Assembly (NCBI RefSeq): GCF_030269925.1
Contig: NC_085111.1
Location: 7,370,142 to 7,434,141, forward strand
Direction of reading: 5' to 3'
Source of the DNA: Bombyx mori
Taxonomy: Eukaryota > Arthropoda > Insecta > Lepidoptera > Bombycidae
Length of the DNA stretch: 64,000 bases
Part shown: one piece after another, positions 37,801 through 46,737 of the stretch
Layout of the letters: each line of letters begins with the position of its first letter
Position numbering within the stretch: the stretch's first letter is position 1
Translations under genes and position numbers: made by a program
The notes under the pieces: model-generated
Databases searched by the model: none
What the model was told of the DNA's origin: nothing
What the model saw: only the letters and a program-made list of their open reading frames with translations

Positions 37801-40800
37801 AGAATCCAGGTAAACGCGAGAATCGAAACTCTTGTTTCGGTGAAATAATTCAGGGACCGGTATTTCAGTATTTCAGATATAATACGTTGTTTTCAATTAT
37901 CTTTTCAACTTTGGATAAGCAAACTGACTTACGGCCCTACTGATATTAACCGTAATCTGAGCCCATTAATAGATTTACCAGCGGTAGGGCGTAACATGAG
38001 TCCACGGTATGTCTAACCGCCTATATTTTCAAATACATAAAATTAATAATGAATTATAATTAATTAATAATAATATGATCTAGGGCGATAGATACCCAAA
38101 AGTCCATCAGACTCCTAATTCAAAGAACCTGTGAAATACGAATCCAGCTAACATTAAGTCAACCATCTCCTTGACTTATGATTCCTGATGTAATTGCAAA
38201 ATAGATATAATTTTGCTCTACCACGATTCTATAACATGCGAATAAAAGCGGTTTGAAATAAAATATTAGTACTCGATTCCTTTTTTAAATGTTTTTAATT
38301 TTTTTTTCTATTTACCGAGTACGTAAAATTTCTGCAATTCTCAAAAAAACAAAATATTTGGTAGCTATAGAAGTCTTTGGTATTCAAATGCTATTTTTTG
38401 TACCATCTGGTTAGACAGCGGCTCATGGTCCATCTGTTGTTTAATGGTCACCAAAGCTCACAGACAACACGAATGGTAATACCGCTTCCTTTCATTCCAT
38501 TTCAAAAATCAGTATGGTCTCCTAAGTCACGGCCAAATCACCTCGTGTCCTTAACATTATGCTCCATAATTTCTCGCCGATAGCAACCAAACACAATCAT
38601 GTCACGTTCCCTTTATCAACTTTGTAATAACCAAAGAGTACCACGTAGCGATCGTTTGTTATTTTTTTCCACATTTATGATATCGTTGTGCAAATTCCAG
38701 ATGTAGGTCACGAAAACGAGCCCTTAATAGAGGTTCAGTATTTCACTCTGTTACAGCAAATATTGAGGCTTTAAGTAAATATCGTATTCCATCACTTAAG
38801 CACAAACGGTTTGCGTGGCACCCTTCCGAAAATCTTCCACTTCAGTCTGAGTAAATACTATCCAATTTAATTCGTGCATGTGTTCCAGATTTTTCTTTAA
38901 ATACTTATTTGTACTGTAGTAATTACTCAAACTAAGTAATTTTTGAATTGAAAGGGAAATTTTACGCCTCAAATCACATTTGGTGCCAGTCACCTCACCC
39001 AGTCAGCTAACTGAAAAATAAATAAAAGATTTCAAAAGATTTTGTATTTTCTTTTCGTATATTACCTTGTTTTTTTTTTTTGCCCAATTTAATTACATAA
39101 CCATGTCCAAAATATGTAGTTCGTGAACTGAATAATGTAATTAATCAAACGTAATTTGTAAAAGTGTTTTGTTTTTCTTTAAAATCTTTAGTTGCACATT
39201 GCATACATTTAGTTGTCAAAGTACACCAATTTTTTTTTTTTTCAGGCCCTTAATAAGTAACATATTTATAACGTTATAATAACATTATTTTCAACTTTGC
39301 GTTCATTATGAAACAAAAATACATGTTTATTTGGACTGTGTTGTCCTAATGATCTAAACCAGACCATAGTCACCAGCACCTCAGGATTTGGATGTTTTAT
39401 CTTTTGTTGTGTTATGTTGAACAAAAACTTTATCGAAATTTCAAAGCTATGTCCAAGAAAAATTAAACTAAAGCTGGTGAATACAAAACCAAAAAAAGCA
39501 TGTATATTCTTCTATCGCTCTATCCGTGATGCTAAAATTGTTTTCAACCATAGAAACTAATATCAATTTTCGTCAATTCCAGCTACACTTATCACGGCAG
39601 CGGCCGGCACCACAGTAGGATGGACATCACCGACTCTACCCATGTTGCTGTCTCAGGAGTCCCCTATACAGACATCCGAAGATCAGAGCTCATGGATCGC
39701 GTCAATCATGATACTTTGTTCAGGTATGATAAATAAAAGTTCACAAAATGTTACAACAATAGGTAAAAGGATATGATTTTCACTAAAATTTACTAATTCA
39801 CTATTGAGGATGTATTTACATGTATTTACATTACATATTTACATGTTTTTTTTTGTTTTTGGTTACACGCGTGAACGAGCTCACAACCCACCTGGTGCTA
39901 AGTGGTTACTGGAGCCCCGTAGACATCTACAACATAAATGCGCCACCCACCTTGAGATATAAGTTCTAAGGTCTCGAGTATAGTTACAACGGCTGCCCCC
40001 ACACTTCAAACCGAAACGCATTACTGCTTCACGGCTGAAATAGGCAGGGTGGTGGTACCTACTCGCGCGGACTCACGAGAGGTCCTACCACCAGTAATCA
40101 CGCAAATTATAATTAGGCGGGTTTGATTTTTATAACACGATGTTATTCCTTCACCGTGGAAGTCAATCGTGAACATTTGTTGAGTACGTATTTCATTAGA
40201 AAAATTGGTACCCGCCTCGGATTCGAACACCGGCGCATCGCTCAACACGAATGCACCGGACGTCTGATCCTTTAGGTCACGACGATGTATTTATTTGATA
40301 TAATAAACAAAATATACGAATGATATAGCAGTTCTACTAACTCATTAAAAGCTGTTGAAGTACAAGAGTAGAAAATGAAACACTTGATTTTATAATAAAA
40401 AATATATATAATACTTCAAAATCATGTCTTAATGTGGGGACGGCATTAACTGGGCTCCAATGACCAATTAACTAAGAGAGCCGGTCACCGCTCAAGCTTA
40501 TTCATCCATCAATTAAATAAATAAAAAAACTGATCTCACCATCGTAAAAGTGATTTCATTTTATTTTCTTGCTTAACCCTTCTCCATTCTGCCATTGTTT
40601 GCCAATTTGTTTATTTCTGAGAGTACATGGTAAATACGATTTCTGGAGACCAAGTCGTATCTAATGATAATGGAATAATCTCAAACAATTTCACAAAGTA
40701 CTCCTCTTCGAACATAGTATGTTAGGAAATCTTCTTCTTCTTCTTGCTCTTATCCCACTATGTACAGTCGTTCTCTTTTTCTATTCAGGCGTCATATCAT

Positions 40801-43595
40801 TACACTCGCACCTTTCTTCCTCAAATCCGCTTTTTCACACAGTATATCCAAGTCTTTTTAGGACTCCCCCTCCTCACATTACTGTCTGCTTTTATACCCA
40901 ATGTTCTTTTTGGCCACATGATAATATTCTCTACGCATGTCATGCCCATTGGAAAGGTAGGAAATCCAGAGTGCAGGTACGAAATTCTCTCTAGGGACCC
41001 AGGCTGTACACTTTTAGGTAAAAAGGATAAGCAGACTTATCTCAGAATTTATGGTTTAATTGTTACAAATTTTCACGATTGAATTACAAACAGTTTAAAT
41101 AAACGTAATAAAAACCAATTACATTTATAGTCACAAACTAGATGACCACCACATAATCTATGTGTGGAGCACGTGATGCAGTCTCGATTCAGAGAATTCT
41201 AGGTCATGTGTGGATCGTAAATCGAAACTCCGCCTTTAGTTTTTATTATAGACATTTAAGTGTTTACAATATCGTTTCAATACAGTATGTATGGCTATGT
41301 TGACCGTGTAAGTAATGTTTCTTACAGAGAACCGAAAAAAATGAATTTTAATTTTAATTATGATCTAAATGGGACTAATTATGCTAAGTAGGGCTATTGC
41401 TAAAATTGATTGTAAGCTACGTGTCACAGGTCATTAAGACGTCAAGACTGGCTGGCTCCGCACAAAGCTAACTTATTCGGCATGATACATTACCAGTGAC
41501 ATGCTCTATGTAGCATAAAACTGCGCACAACAAACCCAACAGTCGTTAACATGATTAAATAGGAAGTCAACTCATCAATTCACTTTTTCTAAATACTGTC
41601 ATTAAAATCGTCGACTGTAATTTGTCTGCATCGAGCAAAAAGAAGTATTTTTTCCTGCTCCATGTTAATATTTCTCCATTCGTATTTTTTTTTATCTATT
41701 ACTCAGGGTAACAAGTACTAAAATCGGCAATCCATAATTGGGAACTGTGCACATAAACACAACGTGTATACTATGCAGCTTAAATTAAATAGAACTAACA
41801 TTCCAATTTAAAGGCAAAGCTTCATTTATCTTATTTCAGCTGCGAGTCCAATTCCTGCATCTTACCTTGCCGATAGGATCGGAAGGAAGAAGACTCTTCT
41901 CCTGGCAGCAGTACCATACATCATCGGATGGATTCTAGTGATGCTTGCTGCAAACGTTCCTACAATTTACGCCTCTCGTCTCATCTCAGGGCTGGGTTAC
42001 GGGATCGCCTACACTACAGCACCTATGTATCTCGGAGAGATAGCTTCAGATGAAGTTCGCGGGGCGATGGCAACCCTAATTACAGTAATGTCAAAGGTAA
42101 GCTCATGCTTTCATTAATGATAATTTAGGGATGTCAAAAATATTAGAAGAGTTCATAATTGAACTCTTACTTGCGTTGTCAACATGTTTTATATTTATCA
42201 ACATGTTTGAAAATTGCAAATGTACTGGTTCCATATAATTCCTATTATTTGGTACCATTAGTACGTACTTTATATGTTTAATCTAACGGTAGATAGGAAA
42301 GGTGAAAAAAATTACTAGAAGTTCGGACCGCGTTATTAAAAATTGATTAATAAAAAATAAAGGTATTAAATTAGAAATAAAATATATATTAATAAATTCG
42401 CAATATATTTAATACTCAAATAGTTACTTATAAACGATGTCAACTTTATGCTTTTCGTCAGCAATAATAATCTGTGAAACTTGTTCAGGTTTCTTGTTTC
42501 GGCACATTAGCATATTGTTGATCAGAACAACTCATTAATAGTGATCTCTGCTTGTCGTTAAATGGCACCTGTTATTTTTAGTTCATAAAATGAATTCTTA
42601 TTAATTTGAATATCATTATTTTTCAGTTCGGCATCCTGTCGCAATATTGCATTGGGCCATACGTCTCAATGCTAGGTTTGGCAAGTTTTAACATAGCACT
42701 ACCAATACTATTCGTTGTAACGTTCAGCGCAATGCCTGAGTCGCCGTATTACTACATCAAAGCAGGACTGAAAGACGAAGCAGAATTGTCGTTAAAGAAA
42801 CTAAGAGGCAAACATTTTGTAAGAGACGAGCTAGAGAGTATGAACAGCTTAGTCACAGAAAACATGAAAAATAAAAGTCGGTGGAAAGATCTCATAACCG
42901 TTAGAGGAAACAAAAAAGGACTCATCATTCTTCTGGGAATTTATTTCACTCAACAGTTTTGCGGCAGTACTGCGATCATCAGCTATACACAGCAAATATT
43001 CGACGCCGCAGAAGGAGGATTAGGACCGGCTGAGTCTAGCATATTATTTGGTTCCGTGCAATTGTTAACTTCAGCAATCTCTTCACAATTAGTCGACAGA
43101 TTAGGAAGGAAACCTCTACTATTAATATCTTCTTGTGGAGTGGCAGTGACCAACATCATAATCGGCGCTTACTTCTTCATAAAAGACTTGAACAGTGAAT
43201 ACGTCGTGAGCGTGAAATTCATTCCTTTAGTTGTAATACTAATATTTATATTTTCTTACACAATAGGCTTAGCCACTGTGCCTTTTGCTATTACTTCAGA
43301 GATGTTCCCCACTAATATTAAATCTAAAGCGACGTGTGTCATACAAATATTCGTGGCTTTGATAACATTTGCCGTCACGAAACTGTATCAAGTTGTGGAT
43401 TCTAATTTAGGGACTTATGTGGTGTTCTGGGGTTTCGCGGTAATGTCAGTGGCCGGTGTGATATTTATTTTAATATTATTGCCAGAAACGAAAGGTCAAT
43501 CGTTTGCGGCTATACAAGAGAAATTATATTCTAGTGAAAAAGTTGTTTACGAGAAAGACGAGGATCAGATGGCCAGTGTTAAAATAACATTGTGA
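22817..43595 (+). CDS. facilitative sugar transporter, Tret1-like (MFS, SLC2 type), 4 exons
   Basis: Join 22817-22862, 39583-39723, 41840-42096, 42627-43595: 1413 nt, 470 residues, a typical length for insect facilitated trehalose/glucose transporters. The family moves sugars down their gradient through 12 membrane helices in the plasma membrane. Signatures are in the right order: WREYVAALSAT at the N-terminus, GWTSPTLP in helix 1, DRIGRK at 74-79, PMYLGEI at 124-130 with R136-G137, PESP at 185-188, QQFCG at 257-261, DRLGRK at 305-310, SEMFP at 372-376 and PETKG at 434-438. The charged tail ends VKITL. All junctions are GT/AG, with intron phases 1, 1 and 0. No frame break is seen. The substrate (trehalose, glucose or other) cannot be told from sequence. 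The ATG is chosen because the family N-terminus begins here and an initiator context is present; an alternative upstream first exon is possible. Confidence 0.93.
23380..23500 (+). repeat. family F LINE-type tail with perfect target duplication
   Basis: A 121-bp insert with the 3' end CGGGTGGGGATCCGGCGATT and an A-rich tail, flanked by the 9-bp direct repeat ATTAGTTGC (23371-23379 and 23501-23509). This is the signature of target-primed insertion of a severely 5'-truncated element. It lies in the sense direction of intron 1. Confidence 0.85.
23510..24485. other. intron sequence, nothing recognised
   Basis: AT-rich, no repeat or coding signature seen. Confidence 0.4.
24486..24678 (-). repeat. 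retroposed repeat family B
   Basis: AGTAGGTGAGCTCACGGAG, AAGAGCAGTGCTTCGCAGA and CCCACTGAGAAGATCCGG are the reverse-strand family blocks. Confidence 0.8.
24679..25128. other. intron sequence, nothing recognised
   Basis: AT-rich noncoding. A 74-codon open frame covers 24629-24853 but starts inside the repeat and has no motif. Confidence 0.4.
25129..25331 (+). repeat. Bm1 SINE, first of three abutting fragments
   Basis: CTTGCCTATTTCTGCCGTG to an AAATAAATAAATAAAA tail. It is 5'-truncated at the middle block. Confidence 0.9.
25332..25456 (+). repeat. Bm1 SINE, second abutting fragment
   Basis: Starts at AGTCCTTAGAACTTATATC, directly after the tail of the preceding copy. The first copy contains the same AGTCCTTAGAACT form, so this looks like a local partial duplication or a second insertion into the tail. 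Confidence 0.88.
25473..25533 (+). repeat. Bm1 SINE, third, decayed fragment
   Basis: GATATCTATGGGCTCCCGTA and ATCAGGTAGACTGTGAG match the Bm1 3' region, then the sequence switches without a tail into family B. Confidence 0.65.
25534..25670 (+). repeat. retroposed repeat family B
   Basis: GGTAGATTCGGCGAAGCACT, GCTCTTGCTAGGGCTAGTG and GTGAGCTCACCTACAGG, ending in an A-rich stretch. Confidence 0.8.
25671..27134. other. AT-rich intron sequence
   Basis: No coding or repeat homology except the hairpin at 26682-26743. Confidence 0.4.
26682..26743. other. 62-nt imperfect hairpin
   Basis: Outer arms ATCATCGAACTAT and ATAGTTCGATGAT pair perfectly over 13 bp. Inner TATATACT/AGTATAC and TATAAGAGTAT pair imperfectly around a short loop. 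The size is in the range of a miRNA precursor foldback, but a MITE remnant or chance palindrome is equally possible. Confidence 0.45.
27135..27268 (-). repeat. retroposed repeat family B
   Basis: GGTAGGTGAGCTCACGGACC, AAGCAGTGCTTCGCAGAATC and GGATCGGTATCGC, in reverse orientation. Confidence 0.78.
27269..28463. other. intron sequence, nothing recognised
   Basis: An 81-codon minus-strand frame (27548-27793) has no motif. AAT repeats at 28435-28462 precede the next SINE. Confidence 0.4.
28464..28715 (-). repeat. second tRNA-derived SINE, reverse copy
   Basis: Same family as 11580-11853: AACTTGTGTTACAGATGCCA, CGGGATTCGAACCC (B box on the minus strand) and CTTACCACTACACCAGACGG (A-box end). Confidence 0.78.
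28861..29147 (+). pseudogene. mariner transposase, C-terminal relic
   Basis: Frame from 28864 reads LEVLRHPTHSPDPTPTDFYF, matching the end of the catalytic domain of mariner (family form HPPYSPDLAPTDYHFF, with the third catalytic Asp in PTD). After about 29070 the family sequence moves to another frame, reading FKKGGEKITTALAEMYQYS and ending LGAYFD-stop at 29147, the usual mariner C-terminus. It therefore has a frameshift and lacks the N-terminal two thirds. Confidence 0.8.
29148..30254. other. AT-rich intron sequence
   Basis: No feature except the hairpin at 29914-29947 and a tandem AGGACATAT duplication at about 29881-29899. Confidence 0.4.
29914..29947. other. perfect 15-bp hairpin
   Basis: GAACGATTTGCTTAA, a TTCT loop, then TTAAGCAAATCGTTC. 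It has no following U run typical of a Pol III terminator. Function unknown. Confidence 0.6.
30255..30326 (-). repeat. Bm1 SINE, 3' fragment
   Basis: TTCTTAGATGTGGGGACAAA through GTTAAATGGTTACCGGAGCC. Confidence 0.65.
30445..30530 (+). repeat. Bm1 SINE, decayed fragment
   Basis: CTCACATATCAAGGGAAGC, GGCGGTATTCATGTTGTGGG and CAGTTGTGAGTTCGTCTGC follow the order of the Bm1 3' half. Confidence 0.5.
30625..30848 (+). repeat. Helitron-like repeat ending CTAG-T
   Basis: Contains AAAACTACGCAACGGATTTT and AATAGATAGAGTGATTGAAG, then a GC-rich end CGAAGCGAGGGCGGGTCGCTAG followed by T (split here as CGAAGCGAGGG and CGGGTCGCTAG). The end fits a Helitron CTRR-T terminus. It belongs to a widespread arthropod repeat type by memory. 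Confidence 0.5.
30849..31803. other. intron sequence, nothing recognised
   Basis: Pyrimidine-rich at 30890-31000 (CTTTTCTCTG, CTCTCACTC). No coding signature. Confidence 0.4.
31804..32046 (+). repeat. Bm1 SINE, 5'-truncated
   Basis: TACTGGTGGTAGAACCTC to AAGCAATAAATAAAAAAA. Confidence 0.92.
32047..32547. other. intron sequence, nothing recognised
   Basis: AT-rich, no signature. Confidence 0.4.
32548..32984 (-). repeat. Bm1 SINE, full length
   Basis: T run, complete set of blocks, promoter end with GGGATTCGAACACCGG (B box) and TGATCCTTTAGGCCACG. Little diverged. Confidence 0.95.
33113..33231 (-). repeat. family D GC-rich LINE-type tail
   Basis: Reverse complement of the family seen at the window start: starts with the tail TTTTTTCTTTCGGGCAGGG and ends at GGACCGCGGGCCCAAG. 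It is much richer in GC than its flanks. Confidence 0.65.
33232..34359. other. AT-rich intron sequence
   Basis: No recognised repeat. A 106-codon minus-strand frame (34109-34429) runs into family B sequence and has no motif. Confidence 0.4.
34360..34664 (+). repeat. retroposed repeat family B, long copy
   Basis: CCCTAAACACGTCATTACGG, ACCGGTCACCGTCCTCGCCG, GATTCTGCGAAGCACTGCTC and CCTCTCAAGGCTATCAGCAT, then an A-rich end. It reaches further 5' than most copies, like 63612-63917. Confidence 0.85.
34665..35407. other. AT-rich intron sequence
   Basis: Nothing recognised. Confidence 0.4.
35408..36108 (-). repeat. Bm1 SINE, old copy split by a Helitron-like insert
   Basis: The 3' block (GACGAACTCACGCCCA, 35415-35460) is separated from the rest (CACCCCACCCTTCTCAATAT from about 35750, CGGGTTTGATTTTTATTAAA at 35928, and promoter end TTTTTAGACCAC near 36095) by repeat C at 35462-35733. 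The order and spacing are otherwise those of one Bm1. Confidence 0.65.
35462..35733 (-). repeat. Helitron-like repeat C, near complete
   Basis: Starts CTAGCTGACCCGGTAGAC (reverse of the CTAG end), continues CCTAAACTTTTGTATAAAAT, TCCGTCCAACGGCGGACAC, GGTCCAGCCGTTCTCGAG and ends in TATATATACATTAAATATAG. The reverse complement of its last part begins with TCTATATT-like sequence, as expected for a Helitron 5' end. Non-autonomous: no Rep/helicase coding. Confidence 0.55.
36109..37328. other. intron sequence, partly GC-richer
   Basis: 36230-36560 is less AT-rich and free of recognised repeats (for example GCGGCTACGCGCCGCTATCG). No open frame supports an exon. Candidate intronic regulatory sequence. 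Confidence 0.35.
37331..37568 (+). repeat. Bm1 SINE, 5'-truncated
   Basis: TTTACTGGTGGAAAGACCTC to ATCTAAGCAATAAAAAAA. Lacks the CTGCCGTG segment through a small deletion. Confidence 0.92.
37569..39582. other. end of intron 1 with a Bm1 remnant
   Basis: A decayed reverse Bm1 3' fragment is seen at about 37918-38000 (GCAAACTGACTTACGGCCCT). The rest is AT-rich with no feature until the exon 2 acceptor. Confidence 0.4.
39583..39723 (+). CDS. transporter exon 2
   Basis: Residues 16-62 plus one base of codon 63. Carries helix 1 (ITAAAGTTVGWTSPTLPML) and the start of helix 2 (SSWIASIMILCSG). Acceptor CCAG, donor GTATGA. Confidence 0.93.
39718..40285 (+). repeat. segment duplicated downstream of the gene (copy A)
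   Basis: Starting at the last six bases of exon 2 (GTTCAG) and running through the donor site, 125 bp of intron 2 and a full Bm1, this segment recurs at 44044-44620. The unique 125 bp between the donor and the SINE matches at roughly nine positions in ten. Confidence 0.85.
39846..40285 (-). repeat. Bm1 SINE, full length, in intron 2
   Basis: T run, all blocks in reverse, promoter end TGATCCTTTAGGTCACG. It is part of the duplicated segment. Confidence 0.93.
40427..40530 (+). repeat. Bm1 SINE, decayed fragment
   Basis: AATCATGTCTTAATGTGGGG, GGGCTCCAATGACCAATTAA and TTCATCCATCAATTAAATAA follow the order of the Bm1 3' half. Confidence 0.5.
40715..40990 (-). pseudogene. LINE reverse transcriptase C-terminal fragment
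   Basis: The minus strand reads RGSPKKTWIYCVKKRI, stop, then degenerate sequence and IEKENDCT-stop-WDKSKKKK. Intact LINE relatives read as a GRPKKRW...CVK motif followed by CADPT-stop-WDKG, so this is the last part of such an ORF with several stops. GAA repeats at 40731-40745 on the minus strand are the 3' tail. Open plus-strand frames here (40719-41082) are shadows of this relic. Confidence 0.6.
40991..41839. other. rest of intron 2
   Basis: AT-rich; ends in a polypyrimidine tract and TTATTTCAG acceptor. No repeat recognised. Confidence 0.5.
41840..42096 (+). CDS. transporter exon 3
   Basis: Completes codon 63 (Ala) and encodes residues 64-148: helix 2 end, the cytoplasmic DRIGRKK loop, helix 3, helix 4 with RLISGLGYGIAY, and PMYLGEIASDEVRGAM. 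Acceptor TTTCAG, donor GTAAGC, phase 0 end. Confidence 0.95.
42097..42626 (+). other. transporter intron 3
   Basis: 530 bp, phase 0, GTAAGC to TTTTTCAG. AT-rich with no repeat recognised. An in-frame TTG upstream of the acceptor lets an open frame begin at 42606, but those codons are intronic. Confidence 0.85.
42627..43595 (+). CDS. transporter exon 4 (terminal)
   Basis: Residues 149-470 and the stop TGA. Carries helices 5-12, the PESP motif, the large cytoplasmic loop (KDEAELSLKKLRG), QQFCG in helix 7, the second GRK loop (DRLGRKPLL), SEMFP and the C-terminal PETKG. The C-terminal tail is acidic then ends VKITL. Confidence 0.97.
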   Translation, partial: FGILSQYCIGPYVSMLGLASFNIALPILFVVTFSAMPESPYYYIKAGLKDEAELSLKKLRGKHFVRDELESMNSLVTENMKNKSRWKDLITVRGNKKGLIILLGIYFTQQFCGSTAIISYTQQIFDAAEGGLGPAESSILFGSVQLLTSAISSQLVDRLGRKPLLLISSCGVAVTNIIIGAYFFIKDLNSEYVVSVKFIPLVVILIFIFSYTIGLATVPFAITSEMFPTNIKSKATCVIQIFVALITFAVTKLYQVVDSNLGTYVVFWGFAVMSVAGVIFILILLPETKGQSFAAIQEKLYSSEKVVYEKDEDQMASVKITL

Positions 43596-43639
43596 CAACT
43601 TGAGAGTGCCTTAGATCAATTAAATTAATTATATTTAAA

Positions 43640-43703
43640 AATAAATTCCTATTTACGTGAAGCAAATAAAATTAGTATTTTATACGCTTCTGTTCGGAAT
43701 AAA
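43640..43703 (+). terminator. polyadenylation signals of the transporter
   Basis: Three AATAAA hexamers at 43640, 43665 and 43698, 45 to 105 bp after the stop codon. Which is used cannot be told. Confidence 0.6.
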
Positions 43704-43990
43704 CAAGATTCCAAGTAAAATAAATGTACATATATCAATAAGAAACTTACATATTCTGTGATCTTGGATACGAAATTACGCCTTAATTGTTGTATTCGCT
43801 ATTGTACTTCTTTTTTGGGAAAAACTATTAAACATTCAATTTTTACTAAATAAAACATAGATGGAATCTGGGGCAGACATCTTAAGTAGACAATGCATGG
43901 TCCTATTGGTATCATGTGACTACCCGAACTTATAGATATCACAATGCGAGTGCTCTCCCCCACTTTTATTTCCTTTTTTGTTTTTGTTTG

Positions 43991-44046
43991 TTTTTTTTTT
44001 CTTAGATGTGTGAACGAGCTCATAGCCCGTATGGTATTAAGTGGTT
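43991..44046 (-). repeat. Bm1 SINE 3' fragment at duplication breakpoint
   Basis: T run, CTTAGATGTGTGAACGAGC and ATGGTATTAAGTGGTT, then an abrupt switch into duplicated intron 2 sequence. The overlap GTT is shared by both sides. Confidence 0.8.
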
Positions 44047-44620
44047 CAGGTATGATAAATAAAAGTTCACAAATCGTTACAACAATAGATAAAAATATAT
44101 GATTTTTCACTAAAATTTACTAATTCACTATTAAGAATGTATTTACATGCACTTACTTTACATATTTACATGTTTTTTTTTGTTGCTTAGTTGGGTGGAC
44201 GAGCTCACAGCACACCTGGTGTTAAGTGGTTACTGGAGCCAGTAGACATCTACAACGTAAATTCCGCCACTCATCTTGAGATATAAGTTCTAAGGTCTCA
44301 GTATAGTTACAAGGGCTGCTCTACCCTTCAAACCGATACGCATTACTGCTTCACGGCAGAAATAGGCAGGAAGGTGGTACCTACCCGTGCGGACTCACAA
44401 GAGGTCCTACCACCAGTAATTACGCAAATTATAATTTTGCGGGTTTGATTTTTATTACACGATGTTATTCCTTCACCGTGGAAGTCAATCGTCAAGATAT
44501 CATAAGTACGTATTTTTAAATTTATTAGAAAAATTGGTACCCGCCTGCAGGATTCGATCACCTTTGCATCGCTACATACCAATGCACTGGACATCTTATC
44601 CTTTAGACCACGACGACTTC
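44044..44620 (+). repeat. duplicate of exon 2 donor and intron 2 start (copy B)
   Basis: Begins GTTCAGGTATGATAAATAAA as at 39718, and continues in parallel through the same Bm1 insertion. It lies about 450 bp downstream of the transporter stop codon. No upstream exon 2 sequence beyond the last six bases is present. Confidence 0.85.
44173..44620 (-). repeat. Bm1 SINE, full length, in the duplicate
   Basis: All blocks from T run to CCTTTAGACCACGACG. Orthologous in position to the copy in intron 2. Confidence 0.93.
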
Positions 44621-46627
44621 AAAAATATGTTGAAAAATATGAGGTCCGAGTCTTAATTGCATTAAATAATAGTCGTCCCATTGCTTTGGAACATAAATAG
44701 GCAAAATACCGTATACCAATCCGTGCTCACTCTGTTCTAGAATAGAACCAACATTGATATATGCTTACAAAAATTTTATCACACATAACTTAGGTAGTAG
44801 TACTTTTTACGCTTCCGTAGTCATAAATGAAAATGTGTTATTATTACGTAGTTGTTAAAAAAATACCTATATTGATAAGTAAAATTCTAAATCTTTTAAA
44901 GTTGGTATTTCCCGGTTTAATTTTTACAGCAAACCCAGTCAGACTACAAAACCCTAGTAATCACATAGTGGGCTAAATGACAACGTGCACGATATTATTA
45001 TTTAATGGACAACATTCATAAGCACACATTATAAGCGAGGAATAGGCGTGTCAAATGACTGTTTAATAAACAATTTTTATTGATGTGATAACGCGGGCTT
45101 AGTCGGGTTTTTCAATACATTTATCACGTGATTTTCACATGACTGTCACTTTACTATTTCGTTTATACTTTCATCATTCCACGTCATAATCTATAAATAA
45201 CTAGCTGGCCCGGCATAAGTTGTTTTATCATATAAATTATTTCTAGGAAAGATAAATAACATAGATACCGAATGCAGCGCCATCTGCCGGGTTGATTTGT
45301 AAATCCAAACCATTCTCGAATCCAACTGAAGGAACGCATGACGTCATGTGTAGGTATTCGTCATGTTTGTTCTATGGCAGCTCGTCGCTAGTATTGGCCC
45401 CAACGCTACACGTAATAAAACTACGTTCACATTTTGCAAAGTTTAGGAGACAATTTTTAAAACCGTCTTTCTGCTATTTATGGCATTTCAGCAGCCCGAT
45501 TCATCGTACCCATTAACTTAGACGCGTGCTAGTTTAATTCATATAGTCCATATATTCAGTGATAGCCACAACGAATACGCTAATAACAAATAAAAATAAC
45601 CTTACGTGATGATGTTTTTCTGTCACGATTTATCGTCCTATAATTTCAAACAAAAATCAACTATAAATCCATTTGAAATTATGGAATAAGGAAGACAGGG
45701 TTCATATAGTTGTTCAACTTATTCACAACAGCTTTATACCTACCGGGTACAGCCAATCAAACCTACTGCCTTAAAGATGCCTTCTCTATAATGTAGATTT
45801 TAAGACTCATGTTAAAAAATGTACCTCGTGTTGAATGGTGTATTTATTATAATTTAGTCATAAGTTTAATCGACTCTAGATCGAAATCAATAATTTGTCT
45901 GTACATCGACATACATATGTATCTACAACAGCTTATTAAAAATCATAATCAAATGTATTTAGACGGCTGATCATTTTCATATGCAACCGAAGACGCAGTT
46001 CTCCACAGTTGCTGATCTAATTTGAATTAATTCTATGTCTCGTCTAACAATAAATATTTAAAAAACACAAAAAAATCCGTCTCGAATTGAGAATTGCTTT
46101 TATAATGTTAAAAAATATATATTTACAAATTCGCGCGTACAAATTCCCAAACACGCGCTTGTACATATTATTATAATAGCATTTTTACAGTCATGATTCA
46201 AAGGTAGAGTATGGTTCAATCTCGTGTTTATGTTATTAATATCTGATTCCGTCACTTACAACACTTTACAGTCTTCTTACTCACGGAACACTGGCAAGGT
46301 ACACCGCCTTTTATTCAGCTAATGGAAAGCATAATAAGCCTGTTATTTATAGTCAAACAACATCATTTTCGAATACTTACACGTTTCAAAATTTAATAGT
46401 TAAAACTATTTGGAGTTGAATTTATTTATTTTTTTCTTTTATTTTTGTTACGATCTTATGTTAAGAGAATATCTGAGCTTATGCCTACTAAAAAGTGAGT
46501 ACTGGCACCCACCATAGAAGATTCAGCTCCCAATTGTATTAATCCTCAAAACAGTATGTTGTTTTTTTCATTTCGAAATACAAACGCGGTAGCTATACTA
46601 AACGACAACAAGCACTAAAGACCTAAC
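44621..46627. other. downstream AT-rich stretch
   Basis: No host exon recognised. At 45201 the sequence CTAGCTGGCCCGGCATAAG starts another Helitron-like repeat (reverse CTAG end) of uncertain length, probably to about 45330. Confidence 0.4.
45201..45330 (-). repeat. Helitron-like repeat, different family
   Basis: Reverse complement ends GCCGGGCCAGCTAG followed by T, as in the other CTAG-ending repeats here. The 5' limit is not resolved. Confidence 0.4.
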
Positions 46628-46737
46628 TTTTTTTTTAATGTCCTTGTAGGCAGACGAGCATACGGCGAGTGGTTACCGTCGGCCATGGACTTTAGCAATG
46701 CCAGGCGCAGACCAAAGCCGCTGCCTACCATTAAGTA
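46628..46737 (-). repeat. 3' tail of jockey-like LINE
   Basis: T run, TGTCCTTGTAGGCAGACGAG, then on the minus strand NGRQRLWSAPGIAKVHGRR. Same family as 15793-15929. Confidence 0.8.

Larger units (their letters stand above)
22863..39582 (+). other. transporter intron 1 (16.7 kb)
   Basis: Phase 1 intron from GTAAGT to TTCCAG. It holds most of the repeats between 23.4 and 38 kb listed separately, plus unannotated AT-rich sequence. No other coding exon is recognised. Repeat-free stretches such as 22863-23370 and 36230-36560 are candidates for regulatory sequence. Confidence 0.8.

Noticed and set aside
40719..41082. Hydrophobic plus-strand open frames resembling small membrane proteins
   Set aside because: They are antisense to a LINE C-terminal relic; the leucine-rich start comes from the GAA-type tail read in reverse.
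42606..42626. Upstream extension of the transporter exon 4 frame
   Set aside because: These codons cover the intron 3 polypyrimidine tract and AG acceptor. The splice at 42627 joins exon 3 in phase with the family sequence.
44343..44594. Minus-strand open frames recurring at 40021-40248 and 63097-63330
   Set aside because: These are translations of Bm1 SINE sequence, repeated wherever a copy is present.
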